Positions 10,222 to 23,955 of a stretch of 64,000 nucleotides of DNA are shown here, in pieces; positions within the stretch are counted from its first letter, which is position 1; every line of letters begins with the position of its first letter. The notes below the pieces were generated by a model. The model had not been told where the DNA came from and searched no databases. It saw only the letters and a list, made by a program, of their open reading frames with translations. This DNA is from Litoditis marina (lineage: Eukaryota; Nematoda; Chromadorea; Rhabditida; Rhabditidae): the NCBI GenBank assembly GCA_964036275.1, contig OZ038435.1, positions 21,434,559 through 21,498,558 on the forward strand, written 5' to 3'. Position numbers and translations under genes: made by a program.

Positions 10222-13200
10222 TGTTCTGTTGTGTTTGTAGTTTGGTGCTACCGCCGCGCTTACTGGGGTATGAATCACACCAATATGTAATACTGTTTTC
10301 TTTTCGAGTTTTCGTGACCCAAGATAAAATTGAACATCCCTACTCTAACGCGCGCGTTAAAGGCACGCTACCTTTATTGCACAATTGACGCACTATGGAT
10401 AAATTCGACATATTTCGAAACCACAATTCACAAAATTTGAAAAAAAACTACAGTTCAAACTACAAACAGCATCGCGAATTCGATTAATTAGCTTCGGCTA
10501 TTTTAAAAGTTCTCGGCGGCTTGTGCATGAGTAACTCTATATCGAATTATATCGGCCGAAAAATAAACCGCAACATTCAGGGAAAAGTTTGAAGTTAATG
10601 CATTCGAAGAAGATATTATTTGTTCTGGAACAAGCATTCTGAGAAGATATTATTTGTTCTGGAACAAAGTTTGAAGCTTGTTGAAGTGATGGTTGGATAA
10701 TAACTTGTAGTTTAGAACTCTTATAGTGCATTTAACTGGTAAAAACTGCGACACACCAGAAATCAGGGCCGAGTGGTCGACTGGTTGTGTGCGCGCTAGC
10801 ACTCAAAACACTATGGTTCGATCCCACTCGGCGCGGTATCTTCATGGCGGACCGCATGAGCTGGTAATAACGCTCACCCATGCCTAGTTTCTCTTCTACG
10901 GACCCCACCCCTCTACGGATACTGGAATGTGATAATTGTCTTGGTTGTATTCAAATGAATAAAGTAACACACGGCTGAAATAGTTGCGTAAAAGATTATT
11001 ATTATATTATAACCTTGTACGCATCATGAAAAACTGCATTAGATTTCATATTTCTCTGAGTTTCACGTGCTTATTTCACAACAAGTAAAATCAAGAGTTT
11101 TTCGTGCCCAACGGTTTACAACTACTAAAAGTCAACACGTGTTCGCTTTGCATGTGTCTATTTGTAACTAGAAAGAACTTGCACGTTAACACAAAAATAT
11201 TTACAAGTAGTGAAAGCCAACATGTAGTCATACTCACGGAGTGACACGACTCTATTTAACACTTGTAAAGGGTAACACGTCTTCACGTGTCACGTGCCTA
11301 ATTACAACCAGTAAAAGTCAACTCACCGCCATATCTGCGTGGTGCCCAGTCTATGAGACTCTAAGCCCCGCCCCCTTACACCAATATGAGGCTATATCAA
11401 ATATTAGCAGGAACTATGGAAAATATACGGTAATCAAAACACACAGCGTAATTATAACTGAATTATAACCAGGAACTAGGAGTAGGCTCATTTCTCAGAC
11501 TTTCTTTTGCAGAAAAGTTGGAACTTTAAGTTGTAGCAATTAAAAAGTGTTCATGATGTGTGTTTACTAGTAATTAAGAAACTGCTAATTATAGACTCAA
11601 AAAATAGCTTCCAACTTCAATTTTAAAAAGTTTAATAAGTATAATTAGTTTTCTGATCAACAAAATACTTGAGGAACTTCTAATTATGTAGAACTTTCAA
11701 TTACAACTTACTTTTAAAGTGAAATAGGCTGAACAGCTCCAATTTTGATTAGAAAAAGTTGAGAAGTAGATTAAGTTTAATGAAATAGAACAAGGACACT
11801 TTCAAAACAAGTTTCGGAAGGAAACAATGAAAAAGCCATAAATAAAGGTTTGCTCGAATAAAATACGATAAGATACTGTAACTGTTAATTGCACTGTGTT
11901 TAAACTCTTAAATTCGCTGTCACTATATTGATCACAGGTTCGAACTCTATACACCTCAGATGACGAATTCCCTTTTTTTCACATATCACGTGAAGTTTTG
12001 ATCTCAATTAATGAGCATGCAAATGCGGAGAAATAGTGTATGCTTGATGAGACGCAGATTGGGATGTCAGCCTAGGAATATCACAAATGACTTCTGTGAC
12101 ATATAGGGGAAAAGTCACGGTTCTAAGCTCGTGATTTTTCAGCCCACATTCAGGGCCTAATAGTTTCACGCAAGAATATCCCTCTACAGTAAAATTGTGA
12201 ATCTATCAAGTTAATTTTGCATGAGTTGTAGATATAGTAAATAGGTTGAAAGGAAAGCTAGTTTATGTTCCCCGGGGTACCTAAATATAACGTTGCGCGC
12301 GCCAAAACAGGCAAACACGTGTCAACCGTATTTAAACTAGGTTCGTTAGTTTGCATTAAAAGGTATACTGATCGATTACTCTTGATAAGCTCTTTCATAT
12401 TAACTTTCCTTTCTGTTCTTTTCTGAACTTGTGACGCGTTTTCCTTTTTTTCGGTTACTGCAAGCTTCTTCGGCTTACTACAAGCTTGGAAAACAATGAA
12501 TCTCAAAAACTGTTTGTTGGTCATTCTAGTATTCTAGACTGCAGTGATTCATTACTAGATCTCTGCTTGAAAGTACGAGATGAGGCGTCAATCAACGCTC
12601 ATATTCAAGCGATTGTTGTAGTACGTTTTACATGAAAAGGAAATTAGGTTGAGTTCAAAAAATTTCCAGCATAGAGAAACTAACGAACTTGCTATTCATG
12701 ATTCATTCACGACAGGACCCTACCATCAAAAAGTCCAGTTGAAAGTCTAAGAAGTTCATTTGCACTTTTCTGTAGTTATATCCTATTCATCACTCAAACA
12801 CACATTAAAAATGCGTTTTCTTTTTTTCATTGTAGTTTTCTGGAATTTCTTAATGTGTTCTAGAAAGTCTTCGGTACCTAAAACTTCATCTACCTAAACT
12901 TTAGAACTGCGATGAAAATATCAGAAAATGAACTTCACGAGAATAGTTTATGTGCTGTGTTTTCGTTCCCTTTTCAATAGAAAATATAGAAGCCGCGTGC
13001 GGAACTTTGAATGAGAATATTAAATGAAAATATATTCAAAGGGAAGGCCGAAATCAAATCTCATTTATTTCAGTTTCAGACGAAGCTATGAATGGAAATG
13101 ATGTAATACTACAACAAAACACCATTTCAGTTCATTTTATTATAACTTTATGTATTTTCCCACATTCGGCTACTTTCAAATTCTATAATTTGCTTGAGAA

Positions 13201-14622
13201 GAGATTTCACATATGTTTTCAACGCTGTACATCTTGTTTTGTTATAGAGTTAGTAAGATGTAGAACTTTCGTAGAGATCAAACCTGATCAAAGATCAAAG
13301 ATTATCTTCCGAAGATCACCAAATTTTGTCTGAAACCTTACCTGGAAGGGTACGCGTCGCTCGATCTGACGCCAGCCAACGTACGATTCTTCATCGTCGA
13401 ACATCCTTCGATCAAACTACAAAATATGTTGTATACAAAAAAATCGATAGTCAGTGGCATAAAACAAAAAGATCGGAATGGCAGGAAATTTCAATTAGCA
13501 CAGCAAAATGAAGGAAAAGGAGCGTCCAATAAAATATATTTTAGAAGGTTTTAAATCAAAGGAAGAAAACATGAGAGAATCGAATAGGGCTGAGAAATTA
13601 TGATAACCATGCTCTGCGATGTCAATAATGAAAGTGTAAATAAAATGAGTACAGTAAAATGAGTACAAGTTATAAGTGAATTAATTTGTTTACTACAACT
13701 TTCAATTGAATTTTCCCTGTCTGTCTGCGTATCTTCCTCGTGCCGAAAAAAAACAGAAAAAAACAGATGCAGTCAAGTCTGCAGGCTTGCACATACAACA
13801 CATGAGAATGGAATCGACTATGCTGAGCAGCTTCACGAGAGAGTGCTAGGAGAGTATCGAATGAAACTTTCATTCCAATTTGGATTTTTCAGGTCCACTG
13901 AATTGAAGAAATTATAATTTTATTAATTTACAATTCCGTGAATCTCGAACTTCCGCTTAACGAGTATTTAGGAGTTTTCATGATTCTGATGTTTGAGAAT
14001 TCCGTGAATTTCAAGTTTTCACCTGTTACCAAGTATTCGTGATGTAGTGCCACGAACTCGGAAAAGTTAACCAATTAGTCCGAAATCAGCATGCTTCAAT
14101 GCAAAATCATTGCAGTAGAATTGAAATAATATTAGCAGTCCATACTTATAAAACAAGAAACGTGAAATTTTAATTTGGTTTTTCCAAGTAAAACGGTTTA
14201 ATGAAGATTGTTACGTTTCACTAAGTATTCGTGATGTGTTCCTACAAACTGTGAAAAACCAATTAACCTTAATCGCTCAGAACTTAGCACACTTCAATGC
14301 AAAACTACACCGAATAAAAAAGAATATAGATTCGCTTGAATTGCTGATAGTTTGTTTACTCGCATCAAATAGACTGAAAAAAGTTCTGATTTTGTAAGTC
14401 TGACCTGCAACCACACGAAAACATTTGAGTCACGTCAAAAGATCAAACTACAGAGCAGTTTCATTTCAGTTTTATTCGTTATCCAAATACGTTTTCCACG
14501 TTCTGCTGTTTTTTTAGTATTTCAAACTTCCTCCAATAGTTCTGAAATAGTTCGATTCAGTTCCTTTTCCGACAGCGAACATTTAGTTTCACCAATTACC
14601 AATTACCGAACCAGCAAAAAAC
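10222..14622. other. Stretch without recognisable genes
   Basis: Apart from the SINE at 10766-11010 I see no exon with coding character, no RNA gene and no clear inverted repeat longer than a few bases, except a family M-like fragment near 12108-12155. Longest open frames are under 90 codons and AT-rich. Confidence 0.6.
10766..11010 (+). mobile_element. tRNA-derived SINE, family B copy 1
   Basis: The head is tRNA-Ser/Leu-like: GGGCCGAGTGGTCGACTGG (A box) and TATGGTTCGATCCCACTCGG (B box and acceptor-stem partner). A unique body of about 150 bp follows and ends in an ATTATTATTAT tail. That is the classical SINE layout. Confidence 0.85.
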
Positions 14623-14824
14623 TATAGTGGGTACATTACCAAATTTATACATTTCTGTTTCTCACCGGAATCGAACCTGCGAGCAAAAGATTCGTTGCCA
14701 CTCGCTAACAACTGCGCTATTAGATCACGTAATGTGCATGTTGTGGAATAGAAGACATGTGTGCTTACACAGTGGAAAGTGAGATATACAGTACCCTTCC
14801 GCCTTTCCGTTCGCGACGACTATA
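14623..14824 (-). mobile_element. Family A copy 2
   Basis: Same structure: ends TATAGTGGGTACATTACC and, on the other strand, TATAGTCGTCGCGAACGG. The B box is intact (GGTTCGATTCC); the A box region is degenerate (TAGCGCAGTTGTTAGCG). Confidence 0.8.
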
Positions 14825-15069
14825 TTCCAAACTTTTTCCACAGATTTTCTTTTTTGACCATAAAAACTTTCCCAAAATAGTCCGTTTCAGTTCCTTCTCA
14901 CATTGCGACCATTTAGTTTCCTCCAAAACGCAATCAAGTGAACTCGAAACTCTCGAAAATTCACGAATAACAATGGAAAAGTGCATACACCACCCACTCT
15001 TCCATGTCTGAGCCCAGTTCAAGTGAAAAACATCAAAATATGTGGGGGGAAGTCACGTAAAAGATGAGG

Positions 15070-15265
15070 TACAGTGAGTGCCAAATTTATGAATGTTTGC
15101 CTCTTGCCGGAATCGAACCTGCGAGCAAAAGATTTGTAGCAGGGCGCTAACCACTGCGCAATCAGAGAACACAGCGGCAAGCCTCGGAATCGAGGACATG
15201 TGTGCGTACACAGCGGAAAGTGAGATATACAGTACCCTCTCGCCTTTGCGTTGGCAACGACTATA
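15070..15265 (-). mobile_element. Family A copy 3
   Basis: Ends TACAGTGAGTGCCAAA and TATAGTCGTTGCCAACG (read inward). Internal B box GGTTCGATTCC; the A box reads TTGCGCAGTGG. It is about 250 bp from copy 2 in the same orientation, so the two may come from a local duplication. Confidence 0.8.
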
Positions 15266-15300
15266 CTGTCTCAAATATGGATTCACGTATCATGTGACTC

Positions 15301-15434
15301 TATACTAGAAGTAAATTGAATAGTCACGTAAAATTAGCATTCTAATGAGGTATGATGCACGTTTTCATTGCACGTTTCTGAGTTCTGCTGTGTTCAACAT
15401 GTTTCACGTGACTGTACAATTGGTCAACAGTATA
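15301..15434. mobile_element. TA-ended MITE, family R
   Basis: TATACTAGAAGTAAATTGAA TAGTCACGT at the left, ACGTGACTGTACAATTGGTC AACAGTATA at the right; inside, TTCTGAGTTCTGCTGTGTT. Best-preserved of five copies. Confidence 0.8.
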
Positions 15435-15931
15435 ACCATAAAATATAGAAGAACTACTAATCTGTAGTTACTATAAATTACTAAACAAGATAATAAAAAT
15501 AGTATAAACTGACAAATATTAGATGTTCTAAGTGCCCTCGTAACAAAATCCATAAACGAGAAAAAGAGCAGAAAAACGACACCATTTACATCCCACGCAG
15601 ACTCAAACATAAGAGGGTCGGGTTCCGAAATTAATTACAGCATAAAAAATAGATAACTCGCAAATGAAACATCAAAAAACTTTAACATATGAATTGTTTT
15701 AATGGAATCAAATGTTACCCATACCAAATGAACATATAATTCAAACTTTACCTAATCTTCTTTATAGTACCCAAGTTGAATATATTTACCGTCGAGAAAA
15801 GTCAAAACTAAAACAAGAGAAAACCTAAGTTCTTGAGCAAAGGTTGTTCCAAATCGAATGTGTTTGTAGTTTGATCTAAGGACGAGTCAACTTTCAATAA
15901 TTTAACTGTGCTCTCGGGGTGAATTTTATAT

Positions 15932-16552
15932 CTAACCGAGTTTTTAGGTAACCTAACCCTTTTTTGGTAACCTCTTTTTCAGGTTACTTCAGTTAGTCAC
16001 CGGTTGGTAACCTAAAACTAAAAACCGGTTACCTGTTTTTCTGACGCAAAACATGGTTTTTATCATGAGTTTGTACGGTAACCGGATTTTAGTTTCACGT
16101 TACTTCCAGGTTACCTACTAAGGTAACCTGAAAAAAAATGTTAGCAAAAAAGGGTTAGGTGGAAGTACTTTACATTTGCCCTCCACCCTGGTCGAAAATG
16201 GATTGAAAAGGGCCCGTACTACAATCGCCCCCCAGCTTTGGGGGGCGATTATACACAATGCTTATTTACTGCAGGCTTGGGTGATTGAGTGGGGGGTGAT
16301 TGTTCATCAGTTCCGGGTATGTACTATCACCCCCCCCCCCCCGTTTTGTATTGTGGGGGGTGATTGTTCATTCTCGAAGACCTTGTACCCTCACCCATTT
16401 ACCATTTACCCCCACCTTAGCGCGACTTTTCTGGGATTTCAATTAGGTGGGGGTAATAGTACCACGAGGGGGGTGATTGTTGGGTGGGGGGGGGGGGGGG
16501 GGGGGGGCGATTGTACCTTTTTCCCGGGTTGGGTTACCTGAAAACCCGGTAA
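15932..16552. mobile_element. 620-bp element with GGTAACC ends and G-tract core, family T
   Basis: CTAACCGAGTTTTTAGGTAA CCTAACCC at the left resembles, reversed, GGGTTGGGTTACCTGAAAAC CCGGTAAG at the right (about 22 of 28). GGTTACC repeats fill the left third; the right part is rich in GGGGGGTGATTGT/ACAATCGCCCCCC motifs and long G runs. Confidence 0.65.
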
Positions 16553-17610
16553 GTTGTAGAATTGGCCTGCTCTCAGACCATACATCTCAAACTACAAACA
16601 GATGCAGTTGATCAAACTACACCTAGCACTACAGACATAATCTGCCCTAAGAGGTAAATCGTAACTACCCCCGAAACGGCCTTGTTATGTACTGAATCCA
16701 TTCATCTTTTGCCATGCACCCCGTTATAAAACGTCATTTCATCCTATAATTAAAAAAGACTCATCCACATATCATGAAACCCGCACTTACGAACGGAAAT
16801 ATTTCAGAAAAATGCTTCCGTAACGAGTTTAGTCTATGTATTTGTTTGCTATTATCGAAGGTCATGGGAGCAAACTCTGAACTACAATTGGATCCAAACG
16901 GATTGGGGGGGGGACTAAATACCGATAATGTTCACGATAATGTTCCCTCCCCCTCAAATGTTTGTATTGCACGTGATGAATTGAATTTTCAAACTTCACT
17001 TTCCCAGAACCAATACCAAATTCAGAAAGGTGGAGGGCAAAAAGTCAGTGCTTTCTTAAATTTGAGTAGTACAATGGTTTTGTAACACAGCACAAATCGC
17101 GAATATTACCTAGACACCGGAAAACTACAAACATACTACGAGCAACATCTACCTATTTCAACTGTTCTTAGAGCGGGATAAAGATCGAATGATAAGTAAA
17201 GCTCAATATTTCAATAATAGCTATGGAAGTAAGATCTTTAAAAACAATGAAAAGTTAAAAAATGATGATTTACAGTTCTCCCCGAATTCTGTGAACGTGT
17301 TGTGATGATAATTGATAATATCTCGTGTTGGCAATTTGTCTAATTAATCAAAAAAAATTATCTTATGAGCCTATCTCACGGGATTATATATATCCCATTG
17401 AGATTCATTATTGCAACAAAATTCACTTGAAATTGGTTTAAACAAGGTGAATTTCTATTGTCCGTGCTTTTTTTTATAATTCATGTGTTCCAATTATACC
17501 TATTTTTTCGAAAACATCTTTAAACAGATAATATTCTAATGTGAATAAGAATGTTACATAAAATAGAAGAAATCTGACTTGTAGTTTGTTATAAACATCT
17601 CTTTTCCCCA

Positions 17611-17811
17611 GGCGGCGTAGCAATCCTCACAAAAGTTCATGAGATCATCTGTTCAAAAAGTTCAAAAGTTCATGAGCTATTGGCACGAGTTTCTCATGAC
17701 ATTCTATTGACTGATATGCTGCTACATTAAGAGTTCATGTGTAGCTTATGAGGTATCTCACGAGAAACTCATATGAACTTCTCATGAGGTCGGACGGTTC
17801 GCTACGCCGCC
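17611..17811. mobile_element. MITE with GGCGGCGTAGC ends, family S
   Basis: GGCGGCGTAGCAATCC at the left and GGTTCGCTACGCCGCC at the right are inverted. The inside is rich in CATGAG/CTCATG motifs. About 201 bp. Confidence 0.8.
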
Positions 17812-19263
17812 AGTATTGACCTACAACGCACCAGGTTCAAAATACAAACACAGGGATTGATGCGAAATTTGATGATAAGTTATTCAGAAAGAATTCTTAC
17901 TGAAAACGTGAAAACGAAAAGAACTATACATTAAAATGGAGTTTGCACTTTGCACACAGAGCACAGCAGAAATATTGAAACAGAATATGGGATAATTATG
18001 ACCAACTACTCGACGTTTGAGCGAAAAACCAATAGCACCATGCCGTGTCTACCAGCATTAAATAAACATTTTTTGTGAAACACAAATTATTTGTGATGAT
18101 TATAGCCTCAGGTAACGGTTCCTGTTAATGTACTGCTGTAAACAAATCAATTTACTTAATTTAACAATGATGTCACTTCAAAATGTCACGTAGACACGTA
18201 GGAGGCCAAACCTGGGTAACTTGAAACTTAATCAACTTCATTCAGTAACTAACTTCATGTTAAGATTAAGTTAATGTGCTCAGTAAGAGATGTACTCAGA
18301 ACCCTTTCGACCCTGATTCAAGACGGTTTTGGGTTTTCTCAGAGGGTTGAGTCATCATCAGTTGAACCCCTCTGAGAAAATGAAAACAGGACGAAAAGAC
18401 TAACTGACCGTCTTCCAGCGGAGAATTGAAAGAAATGAACTTCCTGTTATTCATTAACCCTACTTCATCCATTCATTATCGTGATAAATTCATGCTAGTT
18501 ATTTTTAACATAATTTTGTTTTTTAGTTGTACTTCGCACAGCATAATAAAGTACAAAATCAAAAGCTAAGAGCTAAGGGTTCAGGGTACAAACAGCTTCA
18601 ATCTGATAGAAATGCATGCTATTCAAGAATGATGTCATAACCTCCCAAAAATTTCCCCCCAAATTCATAATTGCTTCCTGGTTTGCATGAAGAAAACGCA
18701 GAAATAAATGGCCTAACCTGCAGCGCTGAGAAATAATGAGTAACAAGAGAAGTACTTTAGAGAAACATGAAAAGTAATAAAGAATAATATGGCTCATGTT
18801 GAAAAGAATAAACGTGAAATTAGCTAGGGTTTTCATACAGAAGATCTAATTCAAAATTTTCGGTAAACAGTTGGGAACCTAGCAAGTTACCTTAACTAAA
18901 CGAGCGTTGTTTAGTACGCAACCTTTGTTTCACAACTCATACAAAGATGCACTCATACTCCTTCAAACTTTTTACGCTACATAAGTGGTAAGAGAGACTG
19001 TAGAGACCACGGTAATCAAGAGACGCAGGAATGTTTCCCAACAATGTAAGCTGTACGTGGGAGCAATGAGCAAGAATGAAGGATAGGTTGTATTGGAAAT
19101 AATCATCAAAATGATCATTAAAAGAGGCGGAAGTTCAAATTCACTATTGCATCCCATGATTACAATTAATTACAAGTTTTTTTTCTTTGTTTACTCCTAT
19201 GTGTTCGAACTTGATCTAAAACCCCTTTGGGCTTTCGTTAACAATCAAAATAACGTGTTAGGT

Positions 19264-19395
19264 TATACTGTTAGTCAATGGCACAGTTACGTGAAAAATG
19301 TTAACACAGCAAAACTCAAATACGTGTAACGACAAAGTGCACGATTCCTCATTAGAATGCTATCTTTACGTGCCTATTCATTTACTTCTATTATA
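19264..19395. mobile_element. Family R copy
   Basis: TATACTGTTAGTCAATGGCA to TTCATTTACTTCTATTATA with TTAACACAGCAAAACTCAAA inside. Confidence 0.75.
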
Positions 19396-20659
19396 GCTAC
19401 TACCTAGAATCAATTGGAACACTATGTTAACAATGGAGGTAACTCGATCTCATGTTCAGAGTAAAAGGCAAGAATTGCGTAGAGTTCGAATTGCGTAGAA
19501 TTGAGACGATAAAACGTCGAAAAAACTATTTTTCATCGATAACTTTCGTCTTGTGACAAATATCCTTTCTCCCATACTTTTACAATGGTGTAAGACCAGA
19601 GAGTTTGTTTTATTCTAAAATTGAAAAGGAGCGTAACCGAATGAAATCAATGAAACCAAAACGTTCTAGTTACTGTAAGAGTTCACGGATGAATGAAGAA
19701 GAGTATAAACTTGCAAGTTTGGCCTCTGGTCTTGCTCGATTCCTATTCCCAACTCTCATTAGCAAATGAGCGCAACGCTACACGAGAAACACGCGATTCG
19801 GCTGCAAAAACTTGACTCATCTTTTCTCGATTCTGACCTCATCTGAAGACGTAAGTTGGTTCCGTGACATTTTAGACGTCTTTAGGAGCGAAAAAGTTCA
19901 GGAATCAAATAAAGCTTTTTGGAACAAGTTGTTTCTCATCGACCCCACGGATTTAGCATTGGTTTACTATAGAAATGTTGACTCTGAAGTAAGTTTAAAA
20001 AATGAATCAAGAGAGAATCAAAAGTTTGGTTGGTTTTTGAATCAATTTGATTCAATCTAAAAAGGAGAGTAGTAGTGGTCAAGTTTTTGTTGTACTTCGA
20101 TCTAGTCTCCTTTTTTAGAATAATTTAAAACCAAACGTTTTTTCTCTCTTGAATCAAAAGTTTGGTTTGTTCTTCGATTTCGCTACCACAACTGACAGAA
20201 TCAGACCGAAATTCAACGGGATAACACTACAAACACAGCACAGAGAGCAACATAAACCGTACGACCTTGCTTTAGAATGAGCAAAGTCTATTTCGCATGT
20301 CTCTAGTATCTCAAAGAAGTATACGTGGGTGTTTCTAAATTTACAGTATTTTACATTTTTACAAGTTTTCATTTTCACGAAATATAGGATAACTATAGAT
20401 GGTACGTACGTAGTAGATATGGCATGTACTTTATACTATAATTACTCAACAAAAAAAAGAAACGTGGGTGTTTCTATAACTGACCGTCACGTATGAATTA
20501 CTAGTAATTATACCGGACAAACGGCAACAATTAGTCCTGCACGGAGAAGAGTTTCCGAGAATTCAATGATTCACTTTGGTGACGGCATGGTATTAAGCTT
20601 TTGATCTTATAATCGTTTCGTTTTATTATAGATATTGCGAAATGTTTATCCCTATGCGA

Positions 20660-20742
20660 ATGAACTTTATATTATTATTATTAGTATTATTATTATCAGT
20701 ATTGTTATTATTATTGTTATTATTATTATTATTATTATTATT
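20660..20742. repeat. (ATT)n trinucleotide repeat
   Basis: ATTATTATTAGTATTATTAT-type tract. Confidence 0.9.
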
Positions 20743-21282
20743 GAGCCATATTATAGTGAAAATTATGCACATATCAACCTAACACCATATTCCACCATAA
20801 TATGGTATTACAGGCCATTCACTTTTCACATGAGAAGTTTCTCATAAGAACTACTAGAGAATATCTCTTTTGGAGTGGATTCTACTCTCGCTTTGGAATG
20901 ATATGGAAAGGACGTGACAGTATTACTACCCTCATGAACTTATAATCAATAGTTCCATTTTATTTTAGATGTGGCTAGGATATATGCGATAAACATGGCT
21001 GAGTTGTAGTTTGAACTCGAGACGCTTTGACCCAGAAACTACAGGATCAAACTACTTTTTTTACTCTCGTCTTTCTTATTTGATCCAACGGCCATAACTT
21101 CGTGCGTCAATCGATACGCATATTTTGTTCATATAACGTGCCGGGAATGAGTATGAATGAAGGGTTACTCGTGCAATTGGACGAAAACGAGTAAAAGTCG
21201 CCCACTCAATGTTTTGCGCTTGTTTTATTCCAACGACAATAAACGGCCTCGCACCTGGGAGAAAATAATGGCACGCTCGATT

Positions 21283-21385
21283 ATAGGTAGAGAGAGAAGA
21301 AGAGAGAGAGAGAGAAAGGAAAGAGAGAAAGATATGGAGAGAGAATGAGAGAATAGAGAAAGGGAGATAAGAAGGGAGGGGAGAG

Positions 21386-21425
<40 letters not shown>

Positions 21426-21609
21426 AAAACAGAGAAAGGTAGCGAGAGTGAGCTAGGGAAAAGAGAGAAGGTGTGTAGAGTGATAGAAGGGGAGGAGAGA
21501 GAGAGAACGAGAGTGAGTAAGAGAGGGGACAGGAGAAAGGGAGAGATAGAGGGGAAAATGAGATAGAGAGAGAGAGAGAAATATAGGCAGGCAGATAGAC
21601 AGATACAAA

Positions 21610-21690
<81 letters not shown>

Positions 21691-21705
21691 AAGAAAGACA
21701 GAGTA
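21283..21705. repeat. (GA)n microsatellite, ~420 bp
   Basis: Long purine tract of GAGAGA with GGAGA and AAAGA interruptions on the plus strand. Minus-strand frames read Ser/Leu repeats and are not genes. Confidence 0.95.
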
Positions 21706-22778
21706 GGAGTCTCATTTCTTTGTCTCTCTACAAAAAGGTTTCCTAGCGTTAAAATAATTAGACTTTGACGATGGCGAGTAACCTTGTTACACTGTAATCA
21801 TCTCAACACAAAAAGAGTTGAGAATTGCAAAAAAAAGTCGGATGTACAACTTCTTTCTTGTACTTTTTATAAAAACTTGTCACAGTTCTGTTAGACCAGA
21901 GATCACTTCGGTTCTCAGACAGCCTAGTGTTCCCAGACAACAAGGAGACCTTTTTTGTTCTTTCTTCAAAATTTTAATTCACTTGAATTAGACGAAAGAT
22001 CACATTTTGTGGATCTAAGAGAGAATTATTAATGTACGATCAATACCTATGTTTTTCATAGGGTCGTGTCTTGTATTGCCAAAATGGTACAAAAACGTGA
22101 CCTCCTAACTTTGTCAGGATCAAATTCAAGTGGGACTGGAAAAAGTTGTGAATGTGGCTTTGAAGAACACGAGTTCTCTCTGAATTACCCCCTTGAGCCT
22201 AAAATGAGTTAAATGGTTCATTCTAAGGATAGAAGACAACATATATTACTTCCGTTTTGCTGTGTAAAACTTGTTTGTACCAGTGCGTTTTTAGCAGAAA
22301 TTTGGAAACAAACTGAATTGGATATTTTTCGCATTCAGTTCGTATTAATAAGTGAGAAAAAACTTTAGCAAAACGAGTAAATTTGGGCAAAACTTTTTTC
22401 CATGTGGCTAATTGGCTTTCGATACTAATGTTGAACCAGACAATGTTAAGAAAAGTAAAGCCATTTAGTTAGAGAAAAATTTGGACTAAACTTTTTTGTA
22501 TGTGGCTATTTGGCTCTCGATACTAAGGTTGAACCAAAAATTTCAAAAAAGTGAAGCAACTTAGTTAGAAAAAAAATTTGGACAAAACTTTTTTGTATGT
22601 GGCTATTTGGCTCGACTACGTATTCGTAGAAATTAAGTGTCAATCAAACTGGCGTTAATCTAAGAGTCATTGAATGTAATTTGGAACAGCAAATGGAAAC
22701 GGAAAAACATTCAGAATGAAACTGAAGAAACAACACAATTGGGAAGAGAGAAAGTAAGTTAAGCGTTCAGTAGTTAGT

Positions 22779-22906
22779 AAATCGAATAATCACGTGAAGT
22801 TGGCATTCTAATGAGGAATCGTGCACTTGGTAATTGTATTTGTACGTTTCTGAGTTCTGCTGTGTGTGACATATTCCATGTGACTGTGCAATCGACTAGC
22901 AGTATA
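22779..22906. mobile_element. Family R copy
   Basis: AATCGAATAATCACGTGAAG to CAATCGACTAGCAGTATA, with GCATTCTAATGAGGAATCG and TTTCTGAGTTCTGCTGTGT inside. Confidence 0.75.
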
Positions 22907-23252
22907 GTTTAAACTGCTAAGCCTAATTTATTGTGAGCTGCACGGATTTAGGTTTTGGAGAAAAGGCTGAGTTTCTCGTTTATAAATTTTGAGGGTTAGT
23001 TTTGCACTCAACGACACGTTTGCAGTTTTTCTGGATAGAGGATAATGCACTTTTTGTACTTTGGAACATTTTATTTGTCATAAAGTCTACACAGCAAAAA
23101 TAATGACTCTGTGGGTAATGGGAATAAATTCCTTTCACTTGAGTTTCTCTGAAGAACACGTGACGGAGCAATCCCTCCAGCCCCATGAGAATCTCATGAA
23201 CACCTCATGAGCTACTCCTGAACTGCTAACGTTGTAGCATAGCAATAAACAA

Positions 23253-23393
23253 TATACTGTCAGTTAATCGCAGAGTCTCCGTGAAACATATTAAACACAG
23301 CAGAACTCAGAAACGTGAAACGACAAAGTGCACAACTCCTCATTAGAATACTACCTTTACGTGAATTGAATATTCAATTTACTTCTAGTATAG
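23253..23393. mobile_element. Family R copy nested in a family S element
   Basis: TATACTGTCAGTTAATCGCA to TTCAATTTACTTCTAGTATA. Both flanks (CATGAGCTACTCCTGAACTG.. and ..GCTCATGGGGATCTCATC) belong to one family S-like element, so R inserted into S. Confidence 0.75.
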
Positions 23394-23634
23394 AATCTCA
23401 TGGAACGTTCGTGAGATATTGCTCATGGGGATCTCATCAGGATTGTTAGGGATTGCTACCGCGCCTGGAATAAAACTCGCAAAGTCTGCAAACTTCGCCT
23501 CCAAACTGATTTGGTGGGGGAAAAACATTTCGGTCTGATTCAATTTGCTACTGAAGAGTTCGCGTCATCACACTCGAATTAGTCCGGATCTTAGAAATCT
23601 GGGAAGAAATGAAACATCAAACATGTAAAAAGAA

Positions 23635-23804
23635 AAAGAGGGTAGAGAGGCATTGAGGAAGAGACAAAAAATAGAAAGAAAAAGAAAGAGAAAAATGCAG
23701 GTATCAGTGAAGAGAAGGACGCGAGAGACAGATAGGTTGGAGCGAGTTAGAGCGAGAATGAGTGAAAGAGAGATAGAGAGAGATGCAGAGATATAGAGAT
23801 AGAT

Positions 23805-23856
<52 letters not shown>

Positions 23857-23955
23857 CGAGAGCGAGAGAAAGACACACACAGCGAGAGAGAGAGGGGGAG
23901 GGAGGGAGAGCGGAAGAGAGAGAGAACGATAGAGAGAGAGAAAGAGAGAGAGATG
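23635..23955. repeat. (GA)n microsatellite
   Basis: GA-rich tract with a pure GAGAGA run near 23810-23850. Confidence 0.95.

Larger units (their letters stand above)
17812..21282. other. Stretch without recognisable genes
   Basis: Contains a family R element, an (ATT)n tract and a local repeat: GAGAGAATCAAAAGTTTGGTTG (20011-20032) recurs, slightly changed, at 20145-20167. No exon identified. Confidence 0.6.

Noticed and set aside
21281..21715. 144-codon minus-strand frame rich in Ser and Leu
   Set aside because: It is only the translation of a GA/CT microsatellite; the same applies to the frames at 23568-24012, 24153-24444, 32745-33015, 36034-36511 and 62255-62545.
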